Of a DNA stretch of 50,692 nucleotides, positions 7,680 to 16,300 are shown piece after piece. Position 1 is the first letter of the stretch. The number at the start of each line of letters is the position of its first letter. The notes under the pieces are model-generated. The model worked only from the letters and a program-made list of their open reading frames with translations. It made no database searches and was not told the origin of the DNA. Source of the DNA: Mesorhizobium sp. (GTDB lineage Bacteria; Pseudomonadota; Alphaproteobacteria; Rhizobiales; Rhizobiaceae); the NCBI GenBank assembly GCA_019509685.1, contig JAEKLU010000219.1, forward strand, positions 1 through 50,692, read 5' to 3'. The translations under genes and the position numbers were made by a program.

Positions 7680-8462
7680 ATGAACGCAAAATTCGCCGTG
7701 GTGACCGGTGCCTCAAGTGGCATCGGCAAAGAACTAGCCAAACTGTGTGCCAAGGACGGCTACAACCTCATCATAGCCGCCGACGAGCCGGCGATCCAGC
7801 AGGCTGCAGAGGCGCTCGGCTCGCACGGGGTGGCGGTCGAAGCCATTGAGGCCGATCTGGCGACGGTCGAGGGCGTCGACCAGTTGATCTCCCGGATCGG
7901 CGACCGCGATATCGACCTTCTGTTTCTCAATGCCGGGCGCGGACTTGGCGACGGCTTCGTCGACCAGGACTGGAAAAAGATCCGCCGCATCATTGACACC
8001 AACATAACCGGCACAGTCTACTTGGCGCATGAACTCGGCGCCAGGATGGCACGTCGCGGCCGCGGCCGCATCCTGTTCACCGGGTCGATCGCCGGCTTCA
8101 TGCCGGGCACGTTCCAGGCCGTCTACAACGGCACCAAGGCGTTCATTGACTCCTTCTCGATCGCGCTACGCCATGAACTGCGGGACACTGGCGTCACAGT
8201 GACCGTATTGATGCCTGGCGCCACGCAGAGGCGCTTCTTCGAACGCGCCGAAATGATGGATACCAAGGTCGGAACCGATGAGAAGGACAATCCGGCCGAC
8301 GTCGCCAAAACCGGCTACGAGGCGATGATGGAAGGCCAGGAACAAGTGATCAGCGGCTGGAAAAACAAGCTGCAGGTCGCCGCCGCGCATGTCACGCCGG
8401 CAGGCACCTTGGCGGAACAGCACCGAAAAATGGCCGAACCGGGATCGGCATCGAGAGACTGA
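7680..8462 (+). CDS. Short-chain dehydrogenase/reductase (SDR)
   Basis: A 260-residue classical SDR. The cofactor motif TGASSGIG (residues about 10-17) is followed by the NAG motif (FLNAGRG) and the catalytic Ser-Tyr-Lys (GSIAGF ... YNGTK). It resembles the DltE/COG0300-type oxidoreductases of unclear substrate. ATG 7680 is preferred over ATG 7677 and the TTG at 7668 because GGAGG then sits five bases upstream. An EcfG-type promoter ends 27 bases before it. A zinc alcohol dehydrogenase follows on the same strand after 143 bases. The substrate cannot be deduced. Confidence 0.85.
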   Translation: MNAKFAVVTGASSGIGKELAKLCAKDGYNLIIAADEPAIQQAAEALGSHGVAVEAIEADLATVEGVDQLISRIGDRDIDLLFLNAGRGLGDGFVDQDWKKIRRIIDTNITGTVYLAHELGARMARRGRGRILFTGSIAGFMPGTFQAVYNGTKAFIDSFSIALRHELRDTGVTVTVLMPGATQRRFFERAEMMDTKVGTDEKDNPADVAKTGYEAMMEGQEQVISGWKNKLQVAAAHVTPAGTLAEQHRKMAEPGSASRD

Positions 8463-8510
8463 TCTTCCGCACTTCACGGCAGGAGACGATCTGACGTCTG
8501 CCGGGGTGCC

Positions 8511-8534
8511 GGAACGATGTTCCGCCGACTGGTT
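8511..8534 (+). promoter_or_regulatory. Weak EcfG-like site before the alcohol dehydrogenase gene
   Basis: GGAAC at 8511-8515 and GGTT at 8531-8534 with a 15-base spacer, one short of the usual spacing. It lies 71 bases before the ATG at 8606. Confidence 0.3.
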
Positions 8535-8605
8535 TTGGGGATATCTGCTCTGGACGCGGTTCTTTGGCCGGCGCTTCAGCATTCTTCCAACTCAGGAGCA
8601 ACATG

Positions 8606-9784
8606 ATGAAAGCCCTCACATGGCACGGCAAAGGCGATATTCGATGTGACCAGGTGGCTGATCCCGCCATCGAGGATGACCGCGACGTCATCATCAAGGT
8701 CACCTGCTGCGCCATATGCGGCTCGGACCTGCATCTGATGAACGGCTACATGCCGACGATGGAAGCGGGCGACGTGCTTGGTCACGAGACCATGGGCGAG
8801 GTCGTGGAAGTTGGCCGCGGCCATTCCAAGTTCAAGAAGGGCGATCGCGTCGTGGTGCCTTTCAACATCTCGTGCGGCGAGTGCTGGTTTTGCCAAAAGG
8901 GGCTGTTCTCGCTTTGCGACAGATCCAATCCCAACGCCAAGCAAGCGGCCAAGGCAATGGGACAATCGCCGGCAGGCCTGTTCGGTTATTCGCATCTGGT
9001 TGGCGGCTATTGGGGCGGCCAGGCCGAGTATTTGCGCGTTCCGTTCGCCGAAGTCGGCCCGATCAAGGTTCCTGATGGGATTGATGACGAGCAGGTGTTG
9101 TTTCTCTCGGATATCTTTCCAACCGGCTACATGGCGGCCGAGAACGCTGGCATCGAGCCCGGCGATACGGTCGCGATCTGGGGTTGCGGCCCGGTCGGTC
9201 AGTTCGCCATCCAGAGCGCATGGATGCTCGGCGCCGGCCGCGTCATCGCCATCGACAAGGTGCCCGAGCGGCTCGCCATGGCTCGCGAACATGGCAAGGC
9301 CGAGACGCTCGATTTCAGCAATTCCGACATCTATGACGCGCTGATGGCGATGACCAATGGCCGCGGGCCGGATCGCTGCATCGACTGCGTCGGCACCGAG
9401 TCCGATCCGGGCGCCAGCGCCGATGCGATGCTCGATAAGATCAAGGCCGCCGTCTATCTCGGCACGGACAGGCCGCATGTGCTGCGCGAGACAATCTATT
9501 GCTGCCGCAAGGGCGGCACCATCTCGGTCCCCGGCGTCTATATCGGCTTGGTCGATCATATCCCGTTCGGCGCCGCCATGAACAAGGGACTGACCTTCCG
9601 GATGGGCCAGACGCATACGCAACGTTATCTCGAGCCGCTTCTGGCCATGGTCGAGAACGGCGAGATCGACCCATCATTCGTAATTACGCACCGTGCCGGT
9701 CTCGAATCCGGACCAGATCTCTACACGACATTCCGTGACAAGCAGGATGGCTGCATCAAGGTCGTGATGCGGCCGCATGGGTAG
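8606..9784 (+). CDS. Zinc-dependent alcohol/formaldehyde dehydrogenase-like protein
   Basis: A 393-residue medium-chain dehydrogenase. The catalytic zinc motif CAICGSDLH is followed by [12 protein letters not shown], and the structural-zinc cysteines appear as [15 protein letters not shown]. The NAD(P) fold shows as [12 protein letters not shown]. The long insertion and overall length match the glutathione-independent formaldehyde dehydrogenase-like group often seen beside stress genes in rhizobia. ATG 8606 is chosen because AGGAG ends seven bases upstream; ATG 8603 would be only four bases away. The substrate is not determined. Confidence 0.85.
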   Translation: MKALTWHGKGDIRCDQVADPAIEDDRDVIIKVTCCAICGSDLHLMNGYMPTMEAGDVLGHETMGEVVEVGRGHSKFKKGDRVVVPFNISCGECWFCQKGLFSLCDRSNPNAKQAAKAMGQSPAGLFGYSHLVGGYWGGQAEYLRVPFAEVGPIKVPDGIDDEQVLFLSDIFPTGYMAAENAGIEPGDTVAIWGCGPVGQFAIQSAWMLGAGRVIAIDKVPERLAMAREHGKAETLDFSNSDIYDALMAMTNGRGPDRCIDCVGTESDPGASADAMLDKIKAAVYLGTDRPHVLRETIYCCRKGGTISVPGVYIGLVDHIPFGAAMNKGLTFRMGQTHTQRYLEPLLAMVENGEIDPSFVITHRAGLESGPDLYTTFRDKQDGCIKVVMRPHG

Positions 9785-9951
9785 ACATGCATACCAGCCG
9801 GGTAACCATCCCTCTTGCGCAAACATGCTGCGCCGAAAGGCGACCGGGCCGCTGGCGGTGGAACTTTCCAGTGTACAGGCGATTGACGTGCAAACCATGC
9901 TCGCGGCGACGAGAACATCGTGCGGCGCGCATTGCAAAGAAAGGCGTCGTC

Positions 9952-10191
9952 ATGACTAACGCGAACTCGGCGTCCAAACCGGCGGTACGGCCGCCCAACA
10001 CCGATGGCCTGCCGCATTCAAGACGGGATGCCAGCGACACCGACGCCGGAGCAAAACCATTGACACCGAAGACCGCCGGGACATCCCAGCCTTCGTCCGT
10101 TCCGCTGGACAACCCTGTCGCCAATCGAAACGCTGGACGGCCACGGCAAAAGAGCACCACGCCTCGGCCGACCGACAAGCCGCTGGATTGA
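9952..10191 (+). CDS. Disordered Pro/Thr/Ser-rich protein, 79 aa
   Basis: A small, low-complexity, probably disordered protein (MTNANSASKPAVRPPNTDGL followed by similar Pro/Ala/Thr/Arg-rich sequence). The open frame extends upstream to 9787, but the ATG at 9952 has AAAGG at a workable distance and the upstream part reads as non-coding. The stop is four bases from the converging stop of the receiver gene at 10196. A weak GGAAC-N16-GATT match lies upstream at about 9850. Function unknown; it may be a real stress peptide or a chance frame. Confidence 0.4.
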   Translation: MTNANSASKPAVRPPNTDGLPHSRRDASDTDAGAKPLTPKTAGTSQPSSVPLDNPVANRNAGRPRQKSTTPRPTDKPLD

Positions 10192-10195
10192 TCTA

Positions 10196-10564
10196 TTATT
10201 TGGCAGCGCAAAGCAATGCCAAGTCGGCCACAGTGGCCAGAATGGCAGCTTCGCTTGCCGGCTTGGGCAACAACCGGCAGTCATGGAATGCCGCGGGAAG
10301 GTCGCGCTGCCCAAACCCCGTTACGAAGGCAAACGGGGTGCCGCGTGCCAGCAGCGTCTCCGCGATCGGCAGGCTTGTTTCGCCATTCAACTGAATGTCG
10401 AGCAGCGCCACGTCGACGGTGTCAGCTTCAACAAGTCGAAGAGCCGCCGCGACCGACGAGACAGGGCCGACCACCTGATAACCAGCGGCGCGCAGGCGAG
10501 ACGCGGTGTCTTCCGCGATCAACCATTCGTCCTCGACGATCAGAACGCGCGGCCTGTCGCTCAC
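10196..10564 (-). CDS. Single-domain response regulator (receiver only)
   Basis: 122 residues forming one receiver domain with no output domain. The acidic pair E11-D12 (VEDEW), phospho-acceptor Asp56 (LLDIQLNG), Thr in FVTGFG and Lys in LLPKP are all present. The gene overlaps the HWE kinase gene by four bases, so the two are co-translated and are the likely cognate pair. Receiver-only proteins with the VEDEWLIAED opening are frequent partners of HWE/HisKA_2 kinases in rhizobia, where they act as phosphate sinks or shuttles, including in the general stress response. It converges with the 79-residue gene. Confidence 0.85.
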   Translation of the reverse strand: MSDRPRVLIVEDEWLIAEDTASRLRAAGYQVVGPVSSVAAALRLVEADTVDVALLDIQLNGETSLPIAETLLARGTPFAFVTGFGQRDLPAAFHDCRLLPKPASEAAILATVADLALLCAAK

Positions 10565-13500
10565 GACGCCTCCTTATGGTTCAAGGGAAACGCGACCTGG
10601 ACGCTGAGGCCGTTCTTATGGAAGGCAGTCTCGACATCGCCGCCAAGACGGTAGCCGATTTCTCCTTTCAACAAAGCCAGGCCGAAGCCGCTGGTCAGAG
10701 GCTCTTTGACCGGCGGCCCATCTTTTTCGCGCCAGCCGAGCGTAAAGTTCTCACCATTGACCGACCAATTGATAACGACCTTGCCGGTCGGCCTGGACAG
10801 CGCGCCATATTTGGCTGCATTGGTGGCCAGTTCGTGGATGGCCATGCTGAGGGACAGCCCCTGTTGCGGTCCGAGTTTCGTTTCGCCGCCTTCAAGAACG
10901 ATCCGTTCGATGCCGAAGGGTTCCAATTCCTGCTGGAGGAGTTCCTTGACCGAAGCCTCTTTCCAGCTTTCCCGGGTCAGCAGCCCATAGGCGCGCGACA
11001 TGGCATGCAACCGGCCAATCAGCGCCTCCGCGAACTCTTCCTTGGTTTCCGAATTTTCCCGCGTGCGATTGGCGATGCTGGCGATCACCGCCAGCATGTT
11101 CTTGACCCGGTGATTGAGCTCCGAAATGAGCACCTGCTGATGCTCTTCCGCTTGCGCCAAGGTGGTCACGTCGACCAGTGTCACCACCACGCCCTGTATC
11201 CTGTTACCCTTGTCCCGGTAAGGATTGATGTGGACCATGTGGAAGTGACCTTGGGCATCGCGCCTCAGGTGATGGTTCAGGGTTTCTCCCGTCTCGAATA
11301 CCTTGTCGATGTGCTGCTTCAACTCGGGATAGTCGAGCTGGCTCGACAATTCGGTCAACGGCCGACCGACGTCTGTGGGACGCAAACTGAAGAAGGATGA
11401 GGCCGCCGGCGTGAAGGTTCGCACCACAAGACTACGGTCGAGGAAGATGGTGGCAATCTCGGTGCTCTCAAACAGATTGCGCAGATCGCTGTTGACGTGA
11501 TCGAGCTCTTCTATCTTGCTGGTCAACTCCACGTTGATCGTGTTGAGCTCTTCGTTGAGCGACTGCATCTCCTCCTTCGAGGCTTCAAGTTCCTCGTTGG
11601 TGGATTGCGCTTCCTCGTTGACGGAGACGAGTTCCTCGTTCGAGGATTTCACCTCTTCCAGCGCGGTCTCGTATTCTTCGATCGTCGACTGCAGCCGTTC
11701 CCTTGTATCGCGCAGCTCGCGCTCGAGATCGGCTGTGCTGTCGGTGTGGCTGCCGCCGTCTCCGTCTGGCCGAGCCAGCGTCGGCCCCGAAGGCTCGAAA
11801 AGCACCAGATACAGCGGTTCGCCATTGCCGCGTTCAGCCAGCGGCTCGATCGTCAGCTTGATCGGCTGCACGCGTTCGTCTTCTTCCTCGACAACGAGAT
11901 TGTCCCGAACCACCGTGCGGCGCGTCGACGTCGCTTCACGCAGCGCGGCGCGTAGGTCAAGCCTCAACCCGCGACGTGCCATCGTCAGCAGTTGCCGGCT
12001 GGGGATGCCTTGCGGCGCTTCGAGATACTTGCCCGTCCGGGCCGAATAGTAGACGACGTCGCCATCAGCGTTGACCAGGACGTGCGGCGGCGCGAACCGC
12101 TCCAGCACCTGCGCTTCGACCGCCTGGCGCAGCGGATAACCTGGCGTCCCCTTTCTGGAGCCGACGATCTCTGTTGGAAAACCGCTCGACCGGCCTTCGC
12201 CGATCAGCGCCGGCAGCCTTATGTGCGGCGAAGCATGCTCGCGCGCCTGAAAAAGACGATGCTTCTTATCCACGGTGGCAAACAGATTCTCGTGCTGCCC
12301 GACGCTCTCGGAGGTACCGAGGAAAAGGAAGCCGCCAGGCCTCAGCGCGTAGTGGAAGACGGGAATGACACGGTTTTGAACGATTGACCCGAAATAGATC
12401 AGCAGGTTGCGGCAGGAAACCAGATCCATGCGCGAAAAGGGAGGATCGCGGATGACACTGTGTGGTGAAAAGATGCACAGCTCCCGTATTTCGTTGCTGA
12501 TCACATAGCTCTCGCCGTCGCTGTTGAAAAAGCGCTCCCGGCGCTGAGGGGAAAGCCCTTGCAGCAGCGCCCCAGGATAGCGCGCCGCACGCGCCACCGC
12601 CAATGCCGGCTCATCTATGTCGGTCGCAAATATCTGCACGCGCGGAATGATTGAAAGCGTATCCATGTGTTCGCGCAGCAGAATGCCGATCGAGAACACC
12701 TCTTCGCCGGTCGCGCAGCCCGGAACCCAGACCCTGATCGTATCACTGGCGGTCTTGCCTTCGAAGAGCTGTGGCACGATCTTTTGCTCGAGCAACTCGA
12801 AGGCGTCGGGATCGCGAAAGAAATTGGTGACATTGATCAGCAGATCGCGAAACAGATTCATCACCTCGCGAGGATCTTTCTTCAGCCAGTCGATATAGGC
12901 ATTGATCGATTTAAGCTGCGCGATCTGCATGCGCCGTTTGATGCGGCGCAGGAATGTCTTGGTCTTGTAGCCGGAAAAGTCGTGGCCGGAATGGCTGCGC
13001 AAGATGCCGTAGATCTGCTCGCGTACCCTTTCTATATCCGCCGTGTGGTCTCCGTCATCTTCCGTAAGTCCGTTCAGCGTGTCAAAGCTGCGGGCGAAGG
13101 CTACCAGTTTCGCGCCGATCTCCTCGGCGGGCACCGCGATGTCAATAAGTCCGCTCGATATCGCGCTCTGCGGCATGTCGGGGTTGCGCGGACCGTAACC
13201 GTCGGACGCCTGGGCGACGGTAAGCCCGCCGCGCTCCTTGATCGCCTTGGCGCCCAGAGTTCCGTCGGAATCGCCACCGGACAAGATGACGCCGACGGCG
13301 TATTCGCTCTGGTCTTCGGCCAGCGCGCTGAAGAAGATGTCGATGGGTTTGCGTTCCTGAGTGAGCGCATTGGGCCGCCGCAGCCGCAGAGCACCCTTAT
13401 CCATGGTCAGAATGACGTTTTGCGGCATCACGTATACATGGTCGGGCCGCACCGCCATGCCGTCCTCGATCACCACGACCGGCATATCGGTATATCGCCC

Positions 13501-13668
13501 GATAACCTCATGCAGCAGGCTCTCGCGCTTGGGACTGAGATGGGTGATGACGATGAAGGCCATTCCAGGCTGGCCGGCCAGTCCCTTGAACAGGCCCTCC
13601 ATGGCGGGAATCCCGCCGGCGGAAGCGCCGATGCCCACGATGGGAAATCTCTTCGGTCGGGCTGTCAC
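10561..13668 (-). CDS. CheB-CheR-PAS-HWE hybrid sensor histidine kinase
   Basis: A 1035-residue protein from GTG 13666-13668, preceded by AAAGGGGG; the open frame extends 79 codons further but lacks a Shine-Dalgarno. Domains in order: CheB methylesterase (GIGASAGG, THLSP, GGDSDGT give the Ser-His-Asp triad); CheR methyltransferase (VWVPGCATGEEVFS); a linker domain; a long coiled coil of SNEELxSxNEE repeats; a PAS domain; then an HWE-type dimerisation domain (ELNHRVKNMLAVI, then RLHAMSRAYGLLTRESW) and a HATPase (HELATNAAKYGALS). CheB-CheR-PAS-kinase fusions are known, but their signals are mostly unknown. Shared with a receiver gene and divergent from NepR-like and receiver-sigma2 genes, it is a candidate GSR input kinase. 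Confidence 0.9.
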   Translation of the reverse strand: MTARPKRFPIVGIGASAGGIPAMEGLFKGLAGQPGMAFIVITHLSPKRESLLHEVIGRYTDMPVVVIEDGMAVRPDHVYVMPQNVILTMDKGALRLRRPNALTQERKPIDIFFSALAEDQSEYAVGVILSGGDSDGTLGAKAIKERGGLTVAQASDGYGPRNPDMPQSAISSGLIDIAVPAEEIGAKLVAFARSFDTLNGLTEDDGDHTADIERVREQIYGILRSHSGHDFSGYKTKTFLRRIKRRMQIAQLKSINAYIDWLKKDPREVMNLFRDLLINVTNFFRDPDAFELLEQKIVPQLFEGKTASDTIRVWVPGCATGEEVFSIGILLREHMDTLSIIPRVQIFATDIDEPALAVARAARYPGALLQGLSPQRRERFFNSDGESYVISNEIRELCIFSPHSVIRDPPFSRMDLVSCRNLLIYFGSIVQNRVIPVFHYALRPGGFLFLGTSESVGQHENLFATVDKKHRLFQAREHASPHIRLPALIGEGRSSGFPTEIVGSRKGTPGYPLRQAVEAQVLERFAPPHVLVNADGDVVYYSARTGKYLEAPQGIPSRQLLTMARRGLRLDLRAALREATSTRRTVVRDNLVVEEEDERVQPIKLTIEPLAERGNGEPLYLVLFEPSGPTLARPDGDGGSHTDSTADLERELRDTRERLQSTIEEYETALEEVKSSNEELVSVNEEAQSTNEELEASKEEMQSLNEELNTINVELTSKIEELDHVNSDLRNLFESTEIATIFLDRSLVVRTFTPAASSFFSLRPTDVGRPLTELSSQLDYPELKQHIDKVFETGETLNHHLRRDAQGHFHMVHINPYRDKGNRIQGVVVTLVDVTTLAQAEEHQQVLISELNHRVKNMLAVIASIANRTRENSETKEEFAEALIGRLHAMSRAYGLLTRESWKEASVKELLQQELEPFGIERIVLEGGETKLGPQQGLSLSMAIHELATNAAKYGALSRPTGKVVINWSVNGENFTLGWREKDGPPVKEPLTSGFGLALLKGEIGYRLGGDVETAFHKNGLSVQVAFPLNHKEAS

Positions 13669-13755
13669 GGCATGTCCCCCTTTCGTCCGGCCCGACAGGA
13701 GTCCCCGCGAGGAACGGATTGGGCAAGACGCAATCATATAGCGTGCAAGAAGCAT

Positions 13756-13780
13756 GGAACAAGTCGCGATAGATGACGTT
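13756..13780 (+). promoter_or_regulatory. Perfect EcfG-type promoter for the NepR-like/receiver pair
   Basis: GGAAC at 13756-13760, 16-base spacer, CGTT at 13777-13780: an exact match to the published GSR consensus GGAAC-N16/17-CGTT. It ends 25 bases before the ATG at 13805. Confidence 0.75.
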
Positions 13781-13804
13781 GAACCCGATATAGACGGTGG
13801 TCCA

Positions 13805-13999
13805 ATGACAAAACGTTCTTCTGGAATACGCCTCCTGACGCTGCCGACGTCAGGGGCTCCGCTATCGGTCGACGAACCCGATGCCGGGCCCGTCCCGGAT
13901 CGCATGATGACGCTTGCGAAACGACTGCAAGCTGTTTTGGATGACCGGATCCGGCAAGATCGTCCTATTCACATTAACCCCCGGTCCAAGAGAGGATGA
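13805..13999 (+). CDS. NepR-like anti-sigma factor candidate, 64 aa
   Basis: A 64-residue protein. Residues about 28-45 read GPVPDRMMTLAKRLQAVLDD, matching the NepR core (a first helix, then a PVPDR-type turn, then LxxLAxxLQ). NepR is the anti-sigma factor of the alphaproteobacterial general stress response: it holds EcfG sigma factor until phosphorylated PhyR takes it away. The start is ATG 13805, downstream of the predicted transcription start of a perfect EcfG promoter. It is followed after four bases by the receiver-sigma2 gene, the same pairing as nepR and phyR. The core is recognisable but the N-terminal helix is weak, so this is a candidate rather than a certainty. Confidence 0.5.
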   Translation: MTKRSSGIRLLTLPTSGAPLSVDEPDAGPVPDRMMTLAKRLQAVLDDRIRQDRPIHINPRSKRG

Positions 14000-14003
14000 A
14001 GAC

Positions 14004-14600
14004 GTGCATGATCTGCGGGGTTTGCATATTCTGATTGTCGAAGATGAATGGGTGCTGGCCGGGGATCTTGCGCAGTTTTTCAGTAACATGGGGGCCATCG
14101 TCCTTGGCCCGGTGGCTACCGTCGAGCAGGCATCCAGGCACACGGAAACGGCGGAGGCCGCAATTCTCGACGTCAATCTCAACGGCGATCGGGTATTTCC
14201 GATCGCCGAAGAGCTGATGCGGCGTGGCGTCCCGTTCGTGTTCTTCAGTGGCGATAGCGACATCGCCATTCCCGAACGTCTCCGTTACGCCAGCAACTTG
14301 CGAAAATCCTCGGGGCGTCAGGCTGTCTTCAACGCACTCTTCGCGCAGCAGGCATCGGGGCAGGCAAGCAGTCCCGAGCCAAGCTCGCCCGACGACGTGT
14401 TTTCGCTGTTGCCCAAGCTGCGGCTGGCGGCGCGCCTTCTGCTGGGAGATGTCGATGCGTCGGACCGGCTGGTCGAGAGAACGCTTGAGCGAGCGATCCG
14501 GGATATCGACCGCAGACAGCTTGGCCAATCCACGGAAACCTGGCTCAACGACATCATGCGAGAAGTGGCGAAAGCCCGCGGCGCAAAACTCATGCATTAG
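14004..14600 (+). CDS. Receiver domain fused to a sigma-region-2-like domain (inverted PhyR-like)
   Basis: 198 residues from GTG 14004, with GAGAGGA about 8 bases upstream. Residues 5-125 form a receiver (VEDEW, phospho-acceptor Asp56 in AILDVNLNG, a Ser at the FFSGD switch position, Lys in LRKSS). Residues about 130-198 resemble ECF sigma region 2: LLPKLRLAARLLLGD, then LVERTLERAIRDID, then TWLNDIMREV. The same positions of the EcfG protein in this window read LIPALRAFAR, LVQETLTKGLANID and SWLFTIMRN. PhyR has the opposite order, an EcfG-like sigma domain (regions 2 and 4) first and a receiver last. Here the order is inverted and region 4 is missing. The likely job is binding NepR or another GSR partner upon phosphorylation; this is inference. 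Confidence 0.75.
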   Translation: MHDLRGLHILIVEDEWVLAGDLAQFFSNMGAIVLGPVATVEQASRHTETAEAAILDVNLNGDRVFPIAEELMRRGVPFVFFSGDSDIAIPERLRYASNLRKSSGRQAVFNALFAQQASGQASSPEPSSPDDVFSLLPKLRLAARLLLGDVDASDRLVERTLERAIRDIDRRQLGQSTETWLNDIMREVAKARGAKLMH

Positions 14601-14627
14601 TTTAACCCTCCGAAGTAACGGAAGTGG

Positions 14628-15656
14628 CTAAGGCCCGCCGCCGCCACCCACCGCGCCGTACACTTGGCCAGTGGCGTAGCTGTCCTCCTGGGAAGCAAGC
14701 AGGACGTAAATCGAAGCCAGTTCGCCGGGTTGCCCCGGCCTGCCCATGGGCGAATCCGATCCAAATTGCGGCAGCTCATCCGGAAATTGGCCACCGCTTG
14801 GCTGCAGCGGAGTCCAGATCGGGCCGGGTGCCACGGCGTTGACGCGGATGCCTTTCTTGGCCAGTTGCTTGGCAAGACTCTTGGTGAAGTTCATGCCGCA
14901 CGCCTTGGTCATGGCGTAGTCGACAAGCGACTCGTCCGGATCATAGGCATTGACCGAGCTGGTGATGATGATCGAGGACCCCGCGTCCATGTGCGCGAGC
15001 GCGGCCTTGGTGATCCAGAACATGGCGTAGACATTGGTCTTGAAGGTCCAGTCGAAGGCTTCGGTCGTGATCTCGGCAAGGTCTTTCTGCGGATGCTGGC
15101 GCGCTGCATTGCTGACCAATATATCGAGACCGCCCAGCTTGCTCGCCGCGTCGTCGACCAGCTTCTTACAAAATGCCTCGTCACGGATGTCGCCGGGCAG
15201 CGGCACGGCTTTTTGCCCAGCCGCCTCGATCAATTGGACGACTTCCCTGGCATCGGGCTCTTCGGCTGGGAGATAGCCGAAAGCGACATCGGCGCCTTCG
15301 CGAGCGAAGGCAATGGCTGCCGCTCGCCCCATGCCGGAATCGCCGCCGGTGATGAGGGCCTTGCGCCCGGCCAGCCGGCCAGAGCCCTTGTAGCTCTTTT
15401 CACCATGATCGGGTCGCGGGTCCATCTTGCCGGCAAGGCCTGGCCATTGCTGCTGCTGCGGTTTGAACGGCGGTTGCGGATATTGCGTTGTCGGATCCTG
15501 CTTCATTGGCGGCGACGCCACGGCGGTGTTGCTAGCGGCGCTGGCCTGCTGCACTTGCGCCGGCATTGTGAAAGCAGCCAGCATGCCGGTCGCCATGCCA
15601 CCCATTATATCGCGCCGCGATGTTCCCGCCGGAGGCGAGTTGCGATCGTCCGTCAT
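14628..15656 (-). CDS. SDR oxidoreductase with Tat-like export signal
   Basis: 342 residues. The N-terminus carries twin arginines (TSRRDIMGG) before a hydrophobic stretch and alanine-rich end, a Tat-like signal. After a Pro/Gln-rich linker comes a classical SDR: TGGDSGMG for the cofactor, NAA, then the Ser-Tyr-Lys triad (ITSSVNAY ... YAMTK). The SDR part resembles the Gram-positive general stress protein 39-type group (YdaD-like), with its long N-terminal extension before the Rossmann fold. ATG 15654-15656 follows AGGAG. The Tat motif lacks the ideal SRRxFLK residues, so export is probable but not certain. It converges with the receiver-sigma2 gene. Confidence 0.8.
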   Translation of the reverse strand: MTDDRNSPPAGTSRRDIMGGMATGMLAAFTMPAQVQQASAASNTAVASPPMKQDPTTQYPQPPFKPQQQQWPGLAGKMDPRPDHGEKSYKGSGRLAGRKALITGGDSGMGRAAAIAFAREGADVAFGYLPAEEPDAREVVQLIEAAGQKAVPLPGDIRDEAFCKKLVDDAASKLGGLDILVSNAARQHPQKDLAEITTEAFDWTFKTNVYAMFWITKAALAHMDAGSSIIITSSVNAYDPDESLVDYAMTKACGMNFTKSLAKQLAKKGIRVNAVAPGPIWTPLQPSGGQFPDELPQFGSDSPMGRPGQPGELASIYVLLASQEDSYATGQVYGAVGGGGGP

Positions 15657-15807
15657 CTGAAAACTCCTGTTGTCGGGTCAGTCGATCATGGTGGATCGCT
15701 GCGGTTCTGGTTCAGCGGCCGAAGCACCGAAGCACTCGATTGTTCCATCGCATTTATAAAATTTGCCCGGGATCCAGGTCGGGCCAAATCGGCTGGCTGG
15801 ATTTGTG

Positions 15808-16083
15808 TCATCGGCCTTTCTGATCGCGCTCGACGAACTTGTTGAAACGGCTGGCTTGTCCGTCACCGGTCTTGGCCTGGTAAAGAAAGGCCAGATTATT
15901 CTCGTCGAATATCCGGAAAAACTCATCCCACCCGATCGGCTCGAACGCTTCTTCAGGCTCGCCGAAATCAATCCGCAAGACACCGCCCTCGCCTTTGGTG
16001 CGCACCACTGCCGGCCGGCCATCCCGCTCTTCGGCCCATTTGCGAATATCGTCGTGGTTGGTGGTCGTTTGCGATTGGGACAT
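15808..16083 (-). CDS. Small conserved stress protein, 91 aa
   Basis: A soluble acidic protein with the pattern [19 protein letters not shown] near the N-terminus, then GVLRIDFGE and [18 protein letters not shown]. This HDxIRxWAExRxGxPAxV family is widespread in alpha- and betaproteobacteria and, from memory, is often mislabelled as a glucan branching enzyme; I know of no proven function. A minus-strand EcfG-type promoter at 16146-16170 lies about 63 bases before the ATG at 16083. It stands between the Tat-SDR gene and the glycan cluster. Confidence 0.7.
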   Translation of the reverse strand: MSQSQTTTNHDDIRKWAEERDGRPAVVRTKGEGGVLRIDFGEPEEAFEPIGWDEFFRIFDENNLAFLYQAKTGDGQASRFNKFVERDQKGR

Positions 16084-16145
16084 TGAGATCTCCTTTCATC
16101 GTCGGCGTTGCCAACATCGGGCCCCGCAGGGTTGTCGGGCGTCCT

Positions 16146-16170
16146 AACAGCACAAGGGCTGCAATGTTCC
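16146..16170 (-). promoter_or_regulatory. EcfG-type promoter for the 91-aa stress protein
   Basis: Minus strand GGAAC (16170-16166), 16-base spacer, TGTT (16149-16146), about 60 bases before the ATG at 16083. Confidence 0.55.
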
Positions 16171-16241
16171 GGCGCCGCGCGCTGATCGCCACCTGCCAGC
16201 TTTCGACCGAAGCCGGCCAAAGGAACTTTGTTGAAGCGCAG

Positions 16242-16266
16242 GGAACAAACCTTTTGCCGAAAAGTT
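16242..16266 (+). promoter_or_regulatory. EcfG-type promoter at the head of the glycan cluster
   Basis: GGAAC at 16242-16246, 16-base spacer, AGTT at 16263-16266, about 35 bases before the GTG at 16301. It is the only promoter-like element I see for the first run of eight genes. Confidence 0.6.
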
Positions 16267-16300
16267 CGGGGCGCCGAGGTCACTTGTCTGAGGAGTCGTC

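Noticed and set aside
8576..9622. 348-codon minus-strand open frame
   Set aside because: Shadow of the zinc dehydrogenase gene.
10561..13905. Longer version of the kinase beginning at 13905
   Set aside because: The first 79 codons show no domain and would cover the promoter and NepR-like gene; GTG 13668 has a Shine-Dalgarno.
15722..15746. GGAAC-N16-GCTT on the minus strand before the Tat-SDR gene, and a similar site at 42965-42989 before the LysE gene
   Set aside because: The -10 element GCTT does not match NGTT at its second base, so I did not count these as promoters.
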